Positions 34,408 to 43,525 of a stretch of 60,526 bases of DNA are shown in pieces (positions within the stretch are counted from its first letter, which is position 1; the number at the start of each line of letters is the position of its first letter). This DNA comes from Arthrobacter sp. ISL-72. GTDB taxonomy: Bacteria; Actinomycetota; Actinomycetes; Actinomycetales; Micrococcaceae. A model generated the notes under the pieces. It was given only the letters and a program-made list of their open reading frames with translations. It searched no databases and was not told the origin of the DNA. A program made the translations under genes and the position numbers. Where the stretch lies: the NCBI RefSeq assembly GCF_018613755.1, contig NZ_JAGGPP010000017.1, positions 1-60,526 of the forward strand. Direction: 5' to 3'.

Positions 34408-35424
34408 CTACAACTTGGTCAAGGGCGAGAGCGACAGTTCCAGCACGAAGGCCGCCGCCGCCGTGACAACGGGGGTGAGGACCCAGAAAGCCAGGATCCT
34501 GAGCACAAGGCCGCGGTTGGTCACCGGGAAGCCCTGGTTGCTGCCGGCACCCAGCACCGCTGCCGTCACGGTGTGCGTGGTGGAAACGGGCCAGTGCAGC
34601 CCGATCGCGCCGAGCAGCAGGATGACCGAGCTGTACAGCTGGGCGACGAAGCCTCGCAGCGGATCTATCCGGGTGAGCTTGTAGCCGATCGTGTAGGAGA
34701 TGCGCCACCCTCCGGCCAGGGTTCCCGCCGTGAGCATGGCTGCCGGGAGCAAAGCCACCCACCCCGGCATGGCGCCGCCGTCGGACAGGCCCGAGGCAAG
34801 GAGCGCCAGGAGCAGCACGGCGCTGGTCCGTTGTCCGTCCTGCAGCCCGTGGCCGAAGGCCACCGCTCCGGCCGCGACCGACTGGGTCCGGCGCGACCGG
34901 CTGTTCACCACGCTGGGGGGCGTGTACCGGGCCGCCCAGGTGGCCGGCCACACGAGCAGGTACGCGCCCGCGAACGCGAGGATGGGAGACAGCAGGAGGG
35001 GGAGCACCACCTGGAACAGCAGCGAGTTGTTCACGCCGCCCACGTAGTTGCCGCCCACCAGCACACTGGCGAGACCGGCGCCTGCCAGCCCGCCCACCAA
35101 GGCGTGCGTGGAGGAGGATGGGATGCCCCGCCACCAGGTGTAGATGCCCCACAGCACGGCGCTGAGCAGGCCGGCGAGCAGGATGGTCAGGCCGTTTTCC
35201 CCCTGCGGCAGCGAGATCCAGTCCCGGCTCACCTGGAGCGCCAGGCCCGCACTCAGCGCGGCGCCAACGAAGTTGAAGAGGGCAGCGAGCAGCACTGCCA
35301 CCGTGGGGGTCAGGGCACGGGTCCGCACGGCCAGCGCCACGGACGTCGAAGCATCGCGGAAGCCATTGAGGAACGCGAACGTTGCGGCGGCGGCCACCAC
35401 TACGGCAAAAAAGACCAAGGCCAC
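34408..35424 (-). CDS. pit: Low-affinity inorganic phosphate transporter (PiT family)
   Basis: Metal-phosphate symporter in the cytoplasmic membrane. The 338-residue product has about ten hydrophobic segments and the two duplicated PiT signatures: FAFLNGFRDASTSVALAVRT near the N-terminus, and GIPSSSTHALVGGLAGAGL with its second copy HWPVSTTHTVTAAVLGAG. A central GHGLQDGQRT loop is also typical. GTG start, one base after the stop codon of the upstream DUF47 gene. It converges with pstB, so high- and low-affinity phosphate uptake sit tail to tail. Confidence 0.93.
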   Translation of the reverse strand: MALVFFAVVVAAAATFAFLNGFRDASTSVALAVRTRALTPTVAVLLAALFNFVGAALSAGLALQVSRDWISLPQGENGLTILLAGLLSAVLWGIYTWWRGIPSSSTHALVGGLAGAGLASVLVGGNYVGGVNNSLLFQVVLPLLLSPILAFAGAYLLVWPATWAARYTPPSVVNSRSRRTQSVAAGAVAFGHGLQDGQRTSAVLLLALLASGLSDGGAMPGWVALLPAAMLTAGTLAGGWRISYTIGYKLTRIDPLRGFVAQLYSSVILLLGAIGLHWPVSTTHTVTAAVLGAGSNQGFPVTNRGLVLRILAFWVLTPVVTAAAAFVLELSLSPLTKL

Positions 35425-35425
35425 G

Positions 35426-36043
35426 TCAGGATTCCTTGACGATGATGCTGCCTACCTGGGTGGCGATGCGCCGCATGTCCTTGGTGACTTCCACAAGCTG
35501 GTTGGCAACATCCCGGTTCCGGGCGTACTGGGCGGACTTCATGTCCGTGAGCATGTCCGCCACCCATACCCGGTGGGTCCGTTCCGCGCGCTTGGCCAGG
35601 CGGAGGATCTCGATCCAGTAGTCCTCAAGGTCGTCCAGGTTGTTCAGGCGGCGCATCGCGTCAACCGTGAGCTCGGCTTGCCGGCTAATGATCTCGAGCT
35701 GGTCCGTGGCGCGCTTGGGGTGCCGTTCAAGCTTGTACAGGGCCACCAGTTCAGCGGCGGCGTCCAGCTTCTCCATGGCTTCGTTGAGGTAGCGGGACAG
35801 GGCGTACATGTCCTCGCGCGGCAGGGGATTTACGAAGCTGGTGCGCATGTGGGTCAGCAGGGCGAACTGCAGCTCAGCCGATTTGGCCTCGTGATTGTGC
35901 ATGTCCTCCACGAGGCGGCTGTGCTCCGCGGCCGGAACGCCAAGGATCTCGGCGAGGGTCCCGGTGGCGAGGACGATCTGGCCGGCCATCTGCGAGAGGA
36001 GATTCAGCCCCGCGGGCTCCTGCGGAAAGAGGCGGAGCTTCAC
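35426..36043 (-). CDS. DUF47 (PhoU-like) protein, partner of the PiT transporter
   Basis: The 205-residue all-helical product matches the DUF47 or YkaA-like family that lies next to pit genes in many bacteria and is thought to modulate phosphate transport. It starts MKLRLFPQEPAGLNLLSQMA and contains HNHEAKSAELQFALLTHMRTSFVNPLPREDMYAL, a family hallmark with the metal-binding E/D clusters of PhoU. GTG 36043 is chosen to match the family N-terminus and normal length; a longer in-frame start at 36130 adds unconserved sequence. It is translationally coupled to pit by TGA-C-GTG. Confidence 0.9.
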   Translation of the reverse strand: MKLRLFPQEPAGLNLLSQMAGQIVLATGTLAEILGVPAAEHSRLVEDMHNHEAKSAELQFALLTHMRTSFVNPLPREDMYALSRYLNEAMEKLDAAAELVALYKLERHPKRATDQLEIISRQAELTVDAMRRLNNLDDLEDYWIEILRLAKRAERTHRVWVADMLTDMKSAQYARNRDVANQLVEVTKDMRRIATQVGSIIVKES

Positions 36044-36359
36044 CTTCGGGTTCCGCTTGGGGCAGCGACGTGGGTAGGGATCTGCATGGAATGTGGCCGC
36101 TGGGCCATGTGACTTGACGTTGACCCGCACATGGGGATTACTTTACCGGCACATCAACGCGGGCATAAAAGTGGTGCCGAACCGGATACGCCTCTCGGCG
36201 GTAGGCCGCTCTAGGCGGCTAAATGTTGAAGCCCGGGGGTTTCGCGGTTCGGCACCGGTTTCAGTTTTCTACTTTGGCTGAACCAAGTCAACATTGACAG
36301 CCGGGCCCCTCCGTGCGTAACAATGGCAGACTTGCGAAGCGCCGGCAGCCGGGGACGGG
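36044..36359. other. Upstream region of the DUF47-pit operon
   Basis: This 316-base gap has no supported gene. Read on the minus strand it contains a good promoter: TTGACT (36286-36291) and AAAACT (36263-36268) with a 17-base spacer. The spacer includes TTGG-TTCAG-CCAA, a small inverted repeat that could bind a regulator. The transcript leader can form GC hairpins around 36195-36225. Confidence 0.55.
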
Positions 36360-37028
36360 TCAGTCCAGTTCTCCCAGGCGCCAGGCGTTGGCCGCGTGCT
36401 CCAGGTCCTCCGCTGTCTTCACCAGGAGGTGGGAATTGCGGGTCAGTTTGCTGGCGTGGTTTTCATTGCTGTGTTCGGCGCCGTCGGCCAGCGTGGCCTG
36501 GCCCAGGGCCACCACGCGGCAGAAAGCGGCGGAACGTTCCAGCGCGACGTCGAACTCGCCATCGAACGCTCCGGAGAGGATGGCATCCGCCATCGTCTTC
36601 ATCTCGTCCGCTCCCGGCGGCTCGGCCGCCCCGGCAACGACATTGGAGACCTGCGCCGTGTCCTTGCCGGCCTTGAAGTAGACGGAGATGCGTTCGGGGT
36701 CCTGGATGGTCGCTGCACGCAACGCGTAGAGGCGCCAGAGGGCGCCGGGCAGGGAGCGCGCCGGGCTTTCCGCCCACATTTCGGCAATGGCTTCCAGGCC
36801 CTGCTCATCAGCCAGTTTGACCAGGCGCCTGGTTACCTTGGGATCATCGCTGTCGCGGCCGTGGCGCACCAGCGCCTGGGCGGCCAGGTGGGCAGCTTCG
36901 GATACCCGTGCAGGATCCGCGCCGCCCGCGAACGGCTCGAAGTCGATGGGCGCAAAAGGCTTGGGCTTGTGATGCCGGTTTGCTCCGCCGTAGGCCCTGG
37001 ATCCTGCTTGCTCGCTCATGCCCCCCAC
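36360..37028 (-). CDS. Conserved actinobacterial protein of unknown function
   Basis: The 222-residue product is acidic-to-neutral and helical, with no signal peptide or membrane segment. Recognisable stretches are FEPFAGGADPARVSEAAHLA, ARSLPGALWRLYALRAAT and PERISVYFKAGKD. I know such proteins as conserved across Micrococcales, but not their function. GTG 37028 has AGGAG four bases upstream; ATG 37019 is an alternative with wider spacing. It stands alone between the DUF47 promoter region and tRNA-Lys. Confidence 0.75.
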   Translation of the reverse strand: MGGMSEQAGSRAYGGANRHHKPKPFAPIDFEPFAGGADPARVSEAAHLAAQALVRHGRDSDDPKVTRRLVKLADEQGLEAIAEMWAESPARSLPGALWRLYALRAATIQDPERISVYFKAGKDTAQVSNVVAGAAEPPGADEMKTMADAILSGAFDGEFDVALERSAAFCRVVALGQATLADGAEHSNENHASKLTRNSHLLVKTAEDLEHAANAWRLGELD

Positions 37029-37258
37029 GCTACTCCTGTGCTCTTCTGTTATCGAGCTTGCCGCCCGGCGGCTTTAGGAGTAGTGGAATGCGTACAAAGA
37101 AAGGGACACCGGTGACGCCGCCGTGAATGTCCGACGGCGCCACTCGCCGTTGTGCCAAAGCTGCCCCCGGCGTGCGGTACAGTATTTAACGTCCAGAAAT
37201 GGACTGGGCTGACAGCTCGAAGGCGTGCGCTTGCCGCGCGCCGCCAGGCCGTCAGCTG

Positions 37259-37331
37259 GGGCCTTTAGCTCAGTTGGTAGAGCATCGGACTTTTAATCCG
37301 TGGGTCGTGGGTTCGATCCCCACAGGGCCCA
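37259..37331 (+). tRNA. tRNA-Lys (anticodon UUU)
   Basis: A 73-nt cloverleaf. The acceptor stem is GGGCCTT with AGGGCCC (one G-U pair) and discriminator A. The D-arm is GCTCAGTTGGTAGAGC, the anticodon loop CTTTTAA gives anticodon TTT, and the T-arm is GTGGGTTCGATCCCCAC. CCA is not fully encoded (the sequence continues CT). A terminator follows 19 bases later. Confidence 0.97.
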
Positions 37332-37350
37332 CTCTTTTAGCGAAGAGTGG

Positions 37351-37392
37351 AAAACCTCCGGCTTCCTGGTGACAGGTGGCCGGAGGTTTTTT
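37351..37392 (+). terminator. Terminator of tRNA-Lys
   Basis: AAAACCTCCGGC (37351-37362) pairs with GCCGGAGGTTTT (37379-37390), followed by TT. It can work in both directions and so also serve the DOPA dioxygenase gene on the minus strand. Confidence 0.85.
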
Positions 37393-37415
37393 GTTGCCGG
37401 TGTTTATTGCCCGGC

Positions 37416-38219
37416 CTATTCTCCGGTGAGCGTCCAGGAACGCTTTGACAGGCCGAACCAGAATCCGTCGACGGCTGTTTTGGCCTTCAGGTCGCCGGAT
37501 TCGTAGGCGGCACCCAGGGCAACGTAGAGCGGGGCCCAGTGCTCGCTGCGCGGATGGGCCTCGCGGGCTGCCGGTGCCTTGTGCAGGAAGTCGAGGATGG
37601 AATCGACGTCGCCGGCTTCCATGGTTTCCTGGGCCCAATGGTCAAACTCGCTTGAGGCGGAGGGCGGCGCTGTGTCGGGCCCGCCGGCCGGGTTGAACCA
37701 GCGCAGGTTGTGCGTGGTGAAGCCGGAGCCGACGATGAGCGTGCCGCGGTCCCGCAGCGGCGCCAGCCTCTTGCCCAGGTTGAACAGGCCCTGCGGATCC
37801 AGAGTGGGCATGGACATCTGGAGCACCGGGACGTCGGCCTCCGGGTACATTTCGACCAGCGGCACGTAGGCGCCGTGGTCCAGGCCGCGCTCCTCGTCGC
37901 GTTCCACGTGGTGGCCGTGGGTGGAGACGAGCTTTTCCACTTCGGTGGCGAGTTCCGCCGCCTGGGGAGCGTCGTAAGTGACGTCGTAGTACTTCTGCGG
38001 GAAGCCCCAGAAGTCGTACACCAGGCCCGGTTTGTTCACGGTGGCGCTGAGTGTCACGGGCGCGTTTTCCCAGTGTGCCGACACCATCAGGATGTCCTTG
38101 GGTTTGCCGAACGCTCCGGACCAGGCGCTGAGCTCGCGGGTCCAGCGGGCGTCATCAGCCAAGGGCGGGGCGCCGTGGCTCAGGAATAGTACCGGCGGGC
38201 GGTCGAGTGTCTGCGTCAT
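37416..38219 (-). CDS. ygiD: 4,5-DOPA dioxygenase extradiol (LigB-type class III ring-cleaving enzyme)
   Basis: Non-haem metal dioxygenase that opens catechol-type rings. The 267-residue product has the metal-binding and active-site His in FLSHGAPPL, SAHWENAPV and GLDHGAYVPL. The central GSGFTTHNLRWF motif is typical of the YgiD/DODA group. In vivo substrate in bacteria is uncertain. The ATG has no Shine-Dalgarno, but a perfect-spaced promoter ends 6 bases before it, so the mRNA is probably leaderless. It is divergent from the LacI gene upstream of araBDA. Confidence 0.92.
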   Translation of the reverse strand: MTQTLDRPPVLFLSHGAPPLADDARWTRELSAWSGAFGKPKDILMVSAHWENAPVTLSATVNKPGLVYDFWGFPQKYYDVTYDAPQAAELATEVEKLVSTHGHHVERDEERGLDHGAYVPLVEMYPEADVPVLQMSMPTLDPQGLFNLGKRLAPLRDRGTLIVGSGFTTHNLRWFNPAGGPDTAPPSASSEFDHWAQETMEAGDVDSILDFLHKAPAAREAHPRSEHWAPLYVALGAAYESGDLKAKTAVDGFWFGLSKRSWTLTGE

Positions 38220-38225
38220 ACGTTA

Positions 38226-38254
38226 ATTCTACGACTTCTTAGTTGAATCTTCAA
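38226..38254 (-). promoter_or_regulatory. Predicted leaderless promoter of ygiD
   Basis: On the minus strand TTGAAG (38249-38254) and TAGAAT (38226-38231) are separated by 17 bases. The -10 ends 6 bases before the ATG at 38219, so the transcript would start at the start codon. On the plus strand TATAAT at 38256-38261 may be the -10 of the divergent LacI gene. Confidence 0.65.
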
Positions 38255-38330
38255 GTATAATTTTTCCGACATATCCCGTCCGTTCCGGGCCTGTTCGCCG
38301 ATGCGCCGCATGCTCGCGCACAATAGCTTC

Positions 38331-39344
38331 ATGGTCAACAGCAGCGAGCGGCGCCTTCCGCGACTTGAAGATGTGGCGGAACGCGCCGGCGTCTCGCACC
38401 AGACGGTATCCCGTGTCATCAACAACCACCCCAATGTCAGCAAGGCAACCAGGGAGCGTGTTGAGGCCGCCATTGCCGAGCTGGGATACCGGCGGAACAC
38501 TGCGGCGCGCAGCCTGGTGACGCGGCGATCGCATACCATCGGCGTCCTGGCGAGCGAACTGTCCCAATACGGCCCGGCCAACACGCTGCTCGGGGTGGAA
38601 CAGGCGGCGCGCAACGCGGGCTACTTCGTGAGCATTGCCGCACTGAGGGAGGTGGGCGCGGAGTCCGTCGCCGATGCGGTGCGCCACTTTATGGACCAGG
38701 GAGTGGACGGGATCGTGGCCCTGGTGCCCCATGCTGAAACCCTGGCTGCCTTGGAAAAGCTGAGCCTGGATGTCCCGGTGGTGGTGGTCGGTTCCAGTGG
38801 TGAGGGCCGGTTCAGCGGGGCCATGGTGGACCAAAAGCTCGGGGCGCGCCTTGCCGTCGCGCATCTGATTGAACAGGGGCACCGGCGCATCGGCCACGTC
38901 TCCGGTCCGCAGGACTGGATCGACGGCGCGCAGCGGACGGAGGGCTGGCGCGAGGCGCTTGCCGATGCCGGGCTTGCCGACGACCTCCTGGTTGAGGGGG
39001 ACTGGAGTGCGGGAAGCGGCTACGGCATCGGCCAGAAGCTCGCCGTGGAACGTGCCGCCACTGCAGTGTTCGTGGGAAACGACCAGATGGCCCTGGGACT
39101 GCTGCGGGCCTTCGGCGAAGCCGGGGTGCGGGTGCCGCAGGACGTGTCCGTGGTGGGGTTCGACGACCAGCCGGAAGCGGGCTACTTCACCCCGCCCCTG
39201 ACCACTGTGCGCCAGGACTTCGAGGAACTCGGCCGCCGCTGCATGGACATGATGCTCGCGCTGCTGGAAGACAGCGCCAGGGCCGGTGCCACCGTGGTGG
39301 ACCCGCGGATGGTGGTGCGCGCGAGCACCGCGCCGCCAGCGTAG
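38331..39344 (+). CDS. LacI family transcriptional regulator, probable arabinose regulator
   Basis: The 337-residue product has a canonical LacI HTH (RLEDVAERAGVSHQTVSRVI) and hinge (YRRNTAARSLVTRRSHTIG). The sugar-binding-type effector domain ends in FDDQPEAGYFTPPLTTV. It lies 143 bases upstream of araB on the same strand, and a perfect LacI-type palindrome sits in the araB promoter, so control of araBDA is the natural inference. ATG 38331 is preferred from the family N-terminus; ATG 38301 is in frame. Neither has a strong ribosome site. Confidence 0.88.
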   Translation: MVNSSERRLPRLEDVAERAGVSHQTVSRVINNHPNVSKATRERVEAAIAELGYRRNTAARSLVTRRSHTIGVLASELSQYGPANTLLGVEQAARNAGYFVSIAALREVGAESVADAVRHFMDQGVDGIVALVPHAETLAALEKLSLDVPVVVVGSSGEGRFSGAMVDQKLGARLAVAHLIEQGHRRIGHVSGPQDWIDGAQRTEGWREALADAGLADDLLVEGDWSAGSGYGIGQKLAVERAATAVFVGNDQMALGLLRAFGEAGVRVPQDVSVVGFDDQPEAGYFTPPLTTVRQDFEELGRRCMDMMLALLEDSARAGATVVDPRMVVRASTAPPA

Positions 39345-39417
39345 GCCGGACCGGTTAAGCCAGCCCCTTCGACAGGCGGGCTTCCAAACCCCAAACCGCC
39401 CAAACTCCAGTGGCATC

Positions 39418-39446
39418 TTGACACGTTGTTTGTTAGCGCTAACAAT
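39418..39446 (+). promoter_or_regulatory. araBDA promoter with overlapping LacI-type operator
   Basis: TTGACA (39418-39423), a 17-base spacer and AACAAT (39441-39446) form the promoter. The perfect 16-bp palindrome TTGTTAGCGCTAACAA (39430-39445) covers the spacer and most of the -10. Its central GCGC is the usual core of LacI-family operators. Binding here would block RNA polymerase directly. The same arrangement occurs upstream of abfA. Confidence 0.85.
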
Positions 39447-39487
39447 TGAGAGCAACCGCAGAGCGGCGGAAACTATTGGAGGAATTG

Positions 39488-41257
39488 ATGAACGTCACAG
39501 TAGACGGTTCAGACAGCTTTGTGATCGGCGTCGACTACGGCACGCTGTCCGGGCGGGCCGTGGTGGTCCGCGTCCGGGACGGCAAGGAACTGGGCAGCGG
39601 AGTTTTTGAATACCCCCACGCCGTCGTGACCGACGCCCTTCCCGCGGACGTGGCCGGCGTTCCAGGCGAAACCGCCGCCCGGCTTCCAGGCGAGTGGGCC
39701 CTCCAGGTGCCCGACGACTACCGCGACGTGCTGCGCCGGGCGGTGCCGGAAGCCATCGCCGACGCCGGAATCGATCCCGCCGCCGTTGTGGGCATCGCCA
39801 CCGACTTCACGGCTTGCACCATGGTGCCGGTCAAGGCGGACGGCACTCCGCTGAACGAGCTTCCCGGCTTCGCCAACCGCCCGCACGCCTACGTGAAGCT
39901 GTGGCGCCATCATGCCGCGCAGGCGCAGGCTGACCGGATCAACTCGCTGGCCGCGGAACGCGGTGAAAGCTGGCTGCCGCGCTACGGAGGCCTCATCTCC
40001 TCGGAATGGGAGTTCGCGAAGGGCCTCCAGCTCCTGGAGGAGGACCCTGATGCCTACGCCGCAATGGACCACTGGGTGGAGGCGGCCGACTGGATTGTGT
40101 GGCAGCTGTGCGGCAACTACGTCCGCAACGCCTGCACCGCCGGCTACAAAGGCATCTACCAGGACGGCCGCTACCCGTCCGAGGAATTCCTGTCCGCGCT
40201 TAATCCGGACTTCAAGGATTTTGTCAGCACCAAGCTGGAACACACCATCGGGCGGCTGGGCGACGCCGCGGGCCGGCTGACTGCCGAGGCCGCGGCATGG
40301 ACCGGTTTGCCGGAAGGGATAGCGGTTGCAGTGGGCAACGTTGATGCGCACGTCACCGCTCCGGCGGCAAAGGCAGTGGAGCCCGGGCAGCTGGTGGCCA
40401 TCATGGGCACGTCCACCTGCCACGTCATGAACGGCTCCGAACTCCGCGAAGTGCCGGGCATGTGCGGCGTGGTGGACGGCGGAATCGTTGACGGACTGTG
40501 GGGCTACGAAGCGGGCCAGAGCGGCGTGGGCGACATCTTTGGCTGGTTCACCAAGAACGGCGTTCCGCCCGAGTACCACCAGGCAGCCGCAGAAAAAGGC
40601 CTGGGCATCCACGAATACCTCACCGGACTGGCTTCCCGGCAGGCGATTGGCGAACACGGCCTCCTTGCCCTGGACTGGCACTCCGGTAACCGCTCCGTGC
40701 TGGTGGATCACGAACTCTCCGGCGTGGTTGTGGGCCAGACCCTCGCCACCCGCCCCGAAGACACCTACCGGGCGCTGCTGGAAGCCACGGCGTTCGGAAC
40801 CCGCACCATCGTGGATGCCTTCCGCGACTCTGGGGTGCCGGTCAAGGAGTTCATCGTGGCCGGCGGCCTGCTGAAGAACAAACTGCTGATGCAGATCTAC
40901 GCAGACGTCACCGGCCTGCCGCTGTCCACCATTGGCTCAGCCCAGGGACCGGCGCTCGGTTCTGCCATCCACGCTGCCGTGGCTGCCGGCGAATACGCGG
41001 ACATCCGTGCTGCCGCAGGGGCCATGGGTTCGGAGCCAGGCGGCATCTATATTCCCATCGCGGAAAATGTCGCCGCCTACGAGGAGCTATTCCAGGAGTA
41101 CCGGACGCTGCATGACTACTTCGGCCGGGGCGCCAACAGCGTGATGCACCGGCTCAAGGCGGTCCAGCGCTCCGCCAGGCGGGCCTCTTCGCCTCCCGCA
41201 GGCGGCGAAACTGCCGGCATTGTCTCCGAGCCGGCGGAAGAGGAAGTGTCCGCATGA
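39488..41257 (+). CDS. araB: L-ribulokinase
   Basis: FGGY-family kinase that phosphorylates L-ribulose to L-ribulose 5-phosphate. The 589-residue product has the N-terminal ATPase motif VIGVDYGTLSGRAVVV, ATDFTACTMVPV, and the C-terminal FGGY signature around EFIVAGGLLKNKLLMQIYADVTG. The last ~30 residues are an Ala/Ser/Glu-rich tail. ATG 39488 has GGAGGA 6 bases upstream. It is first in araBDA and overlaps araD by four bases (ATGA). Confidence 0.96.
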   Translation: MNVTVDGSDSFVIGVDYGTLSGRAVVVRVRDGKELGSGVFEYPHAVVTDALPADVAGVPGETAARLPGEWALQVPDDYRDVLRRAVPEAIADAGIDPAAVVGIATDFTACTMVPVKADGTPLNELPGFANRPHAYVKLWRHHAAQAQADRINSLAAERGESWLPRYGGLISSEWEFAKGLQLLEEDPDAYAAMDHWVEAADWIVWQLCGNYVRNACTAGYKGIYQDGRYPSEEFLSALNPDFKDFVSTKLEHTIGRLGDAAGRLTAEAAAWTGLPEGIAVAVGNVDAHVTAPAAKAVEPGQLVAIMGTSTCHVMNGSELREVPGMCGVVDGGIVDGLWGYEAGQSGVGDIFGWFTKNGVPPEYHQAAAEKGLGIHEYLTGLASRQAIGEHGLLALDWHSGNRSVLVDHELSGVVVGQTLATRPEDTYRALLEATAFGTRTIVDAFRDSGVPVKEFIVAGGLLKNKLLMQIYADVTGLPLSTIGSAQGPALGSAIHAAVAAGEYADIRAAAGAMGSEPGGIYIPIAENVAAYEELFQEYRTLHDYFGRGANSVMHRLKAVQRSARRASSPPAGGETAGIVSEPAEEEVSA

Positions 41258-41934
41258 ACCAGCTTCTGGAAACCATCGCACAGGTCCGGCGCGAGGTCTG
41301 CGAACTGCACGCCGAGCTCACCCGCTACGAGCTGGTGGTATGGACGGCCGGCAACGTCTCCGCCCGTATCCCCGGCCACGAGCTGATGGTCATCAAGCCG
41401 TCCGGAGTCTCCTACGCGGACCTCACGCCGGAAAGCATGGTGGTCACGGACCTCTATGGCGTCCCCGCTGAGGGCGAGTGGGATAACCCGGCCTTCTCGC
41501 CGTCGTCGGACACCGCCGCCCATGCATACGTCTACAGGCATATGCCGGAAGTGGGCGGCGTGGTGCACACGCATTCCACCTACGCCACGGCGTGGGCTGC
41601 CCGCGGTGAGGCGATCCCTTGCGTGCTGACCATGATGAGCGACGAGTTCGGCGGAAGCATTCCCGTTGGCCCCTTCGCGCTGATCGGTGATGACTCGATC
41701 GGCCAGGGAATCGTGGAAACCCTGCGCAATTCAACGTCGCCGGCGGTCCTGATGCAGAACCACGGGCCGTTCACCATCGGCAAGGACGCCCGCTCTGCGG
41801 TGAAGGCCGCGGTCATGTGCGAGGAAGTGGCACGCACCGTGCATATCTCCCGCCAGCTGGGCGAACCCCTGCCGATCGACCAGCGCAGCATTGAATCCCT
41901 CTACGCCCGCTACCAGAACGCCTACGGCCAGTAG
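41254..41934 (+). CDS. araD: L-ribulose-5-phosphate 4-epimerase
   Basis: Zn-dependent class II aldolase-family enzyme that converts L-ribulose 5-phosphate to D-xylulose 5-phosphate. The 226-residue product shows [52 protein letters not shown] with the metal-binding His pair (HTHS), and the third His region [10 protein letters not shown]. Length matches AraD. It is translationally coupled to araB by the ATGA overlap; araA follows after 31 bases. Confidence 0.96.
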   Translation: MNQLLETIAQVRREVCELHAELTRYELVVWTAGNVSARIPGHELMVIKPSGVSYADLTPESMVVTDLYGVPAEGEWDNPAFSPSSDTAAHAYVYRHMPEVGGVVHTHSTYATAWAARGEAIPCVLTMMSDEFGGSIPVGPFALIGDDSIGQGIVETLRNSTSPAVLMQNHGPFTIGKDARSAVKAAVMCEEVARTVHISRQLGEPLPIDQRSIESLYARYQNAYGQ

Positions 41935-41965
41935 GCCGCAGCCCGCTTTCTTCAGGAGAACCCCC

Positions 41966-43501
41966 ATGAGCAACGCCAACAACACGTCCGCCAACAGGAC
42001 TTCGCTGGAGCACTACGAGGTCTGGTTCCTCACTGGCAGCCAGCACTTGTACGGCGAGGACGTCCTTAAGCAGGTTGCGGTGCAGTCGCAGGAGATTGCC
42101 GACGCCCTGAACGGGTCCTCCGACGTTCCGGTGAAGGTGGTCTGGAAGCCCGTCCTCACCGATTCGGACGCCATCCGCCGCACCGCGCTGGAAGCCAACT
42201 CGGACGACGCCGTAATCGGTGTGACCGCATGGATGCACACCTTCTCGCCCGCCAAGATGTGGATCCAGGGCCTGGACCTGCTCCGCAAGCCGCTCCTGCA
42301 CCTGCACACCCAGGCCAACGTGGAGCTGCCGTGGGCGGACATCGACTTCGACTTCATGAACCTGAACCAGGCAGCCCACGGCGACCGCGAATTCGGCTAC
42401 ATCCAGTCACGCCTGAATATCCCGCGGAAAACCGTCGTCGGGCATGTCTCCAACCCTGAAGTTTCCCGCCAGGTGGGCGTGTGGCAGCGGGCATCGGCCG
42501 GGTGGGCAGCCGTCCGCACCCTCAAACTGACCCGCTTCGGCGACAACATGCGCAACGTGGCCGTCACCGAAGGTGACAAGACCGAAGCAGAGCTGCGCTT
42601 CGGCGTCTCGGTGAACACCTGGTCGGTCAATGAGCTCGCCGACGCCGTCCACGGCGCCGCGGAGTCCGACGTCGACGCCCTCGTTGCGGAATACGAGCGC
42701 CTCTACGACGTGGTCCCCGAACTGAAAGCCGGGGGGGCACGGCACGAATCGCTGCGCTACAGCGCCCGCATCGAACTGGGACTCCGCAGCTTCCTCGAGG
42801 CCAACGGTTCGGCTGCGTTCACCACCTCCTTCGAGGACCTGGGCGAGCTGCGCCAGCTGCCCGGCATGGCGGTGCAGCGGCTGATGGCCGACGGCTACGG
42901 CTTCGGCGCCGAGGGCGACTGGAAGACTGCCATCCTGGTCCGCGCCGCCAAGGTGATGGGTGCCGGCCTGCCCGGCGGCGCGTCGCTGATGGAGGACTAC
43001 ACGTACCACCTCGCGCCGGGCCAGGAGAAGATCCTGGGCGCGCACATGCTGGAGGTCTGCCCGTCGCTGACCGCCACGAAGCCGCGCGTCGAGATCCACC
43101 CGCTGGGCATCGGCGGCAAGGAAGATCCGGTCCGCATGGTGTTCGACACCGATGCCGGCCCCGGCGTCGTCGTTGCGCTGTCCGACATGCGCGACCGGTT
43201 CCGCCTCGTGGCGAATGCCGTGGACGTCGTGGACCTGGATGAGCCGCTGCCCAACCTGCCGGTTGCGCGGGCGCTGTGGTCCCCGAAGCCCGACTTCGCG
43301 ACGTCAGCCGCAGCATGGCTGACTGCCGGCGCTGCGCACCACACCGTGCTCTCTACCGCCGTGGGCATGGACGTGTTCGAGGACTTCGCCGAGATCGCCA
43401 GGACCGAGCTGCTGACCATCGACGAAGGCACCACCATCAAGCAGTTCAAGAAGGAACTGAACTGGAACGCCGCCTACTACAAGCTCGCGGGCGGGCTGTA
43501 G
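41966..43501 (+). CDS. araA: L-arabinose isomerase
   Basis: Converts L-arabinose to L-ribulose, the first step of the pathway. The 511-residue product begins with the family motif [32 protein letters not shown] ([16 protein letters not shown]) and [12 protein letters not shown] are present, as are the Mn-binding residues of [25 protein letters not shown] 41966 has AGGAG 8 bases upstream. It is the last gene of araBDA; the next gene is on the opposite strand 24 bases away. Confidence 0.97.
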   Translation: MSNANNTSANRTSLEHYEVWFLTGSQHLYGEDVLKQVAVQSQEIADALNGSSDVPVKVVWKPVLTDSDAIRRTALEANSDDAVIGVTAWMHTFSPAKMWIQGLDLLRKPLLHLHTQANVELPWADIDFDFMNLNQAAHGDREFGYIQSRLNIPRKTVVGHVSNPEVSRQVGVWQRASAGWAAVRTLKLTRFGDNMRNVAVTEGDKTEAELRFGVSVNTWSVNELADAVHGAAESDVDALVAEYERLYDVVPELKAGGARHESLRYSARIELGLRSFLEANGSAAFTTSFEDLGELRQLPGMAVQRLMADGYGFGAEGDWKTAILVRAAKVMGAGLPGGASLMEDYTYHLAPGQEKILGAHMLEVCPSLTATKPRVEIHPLGIGGKEDPVRMVFDTDAGPGVVVALSDMRDRFRLVANAVDVVDLDEPLPNLPVARALWSPKPDFATSAAAWLTAGAAHHTVLSTAVGMDVFEDFAEIARTELLTIDEGTTIKQFKKELNWNAAYYKLAGGL

Positions 43502-43525
43502 CCACTCCTGCTTCCGGCCGGCCGC

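Noticed and set aside
36313..36681. Plus-strand open frames over the conserved hypothetical gene at 36360-37028
   Set aside because: Arg/Pro/Ser-rich shadows of the minus-strand gene, which has better codon use.
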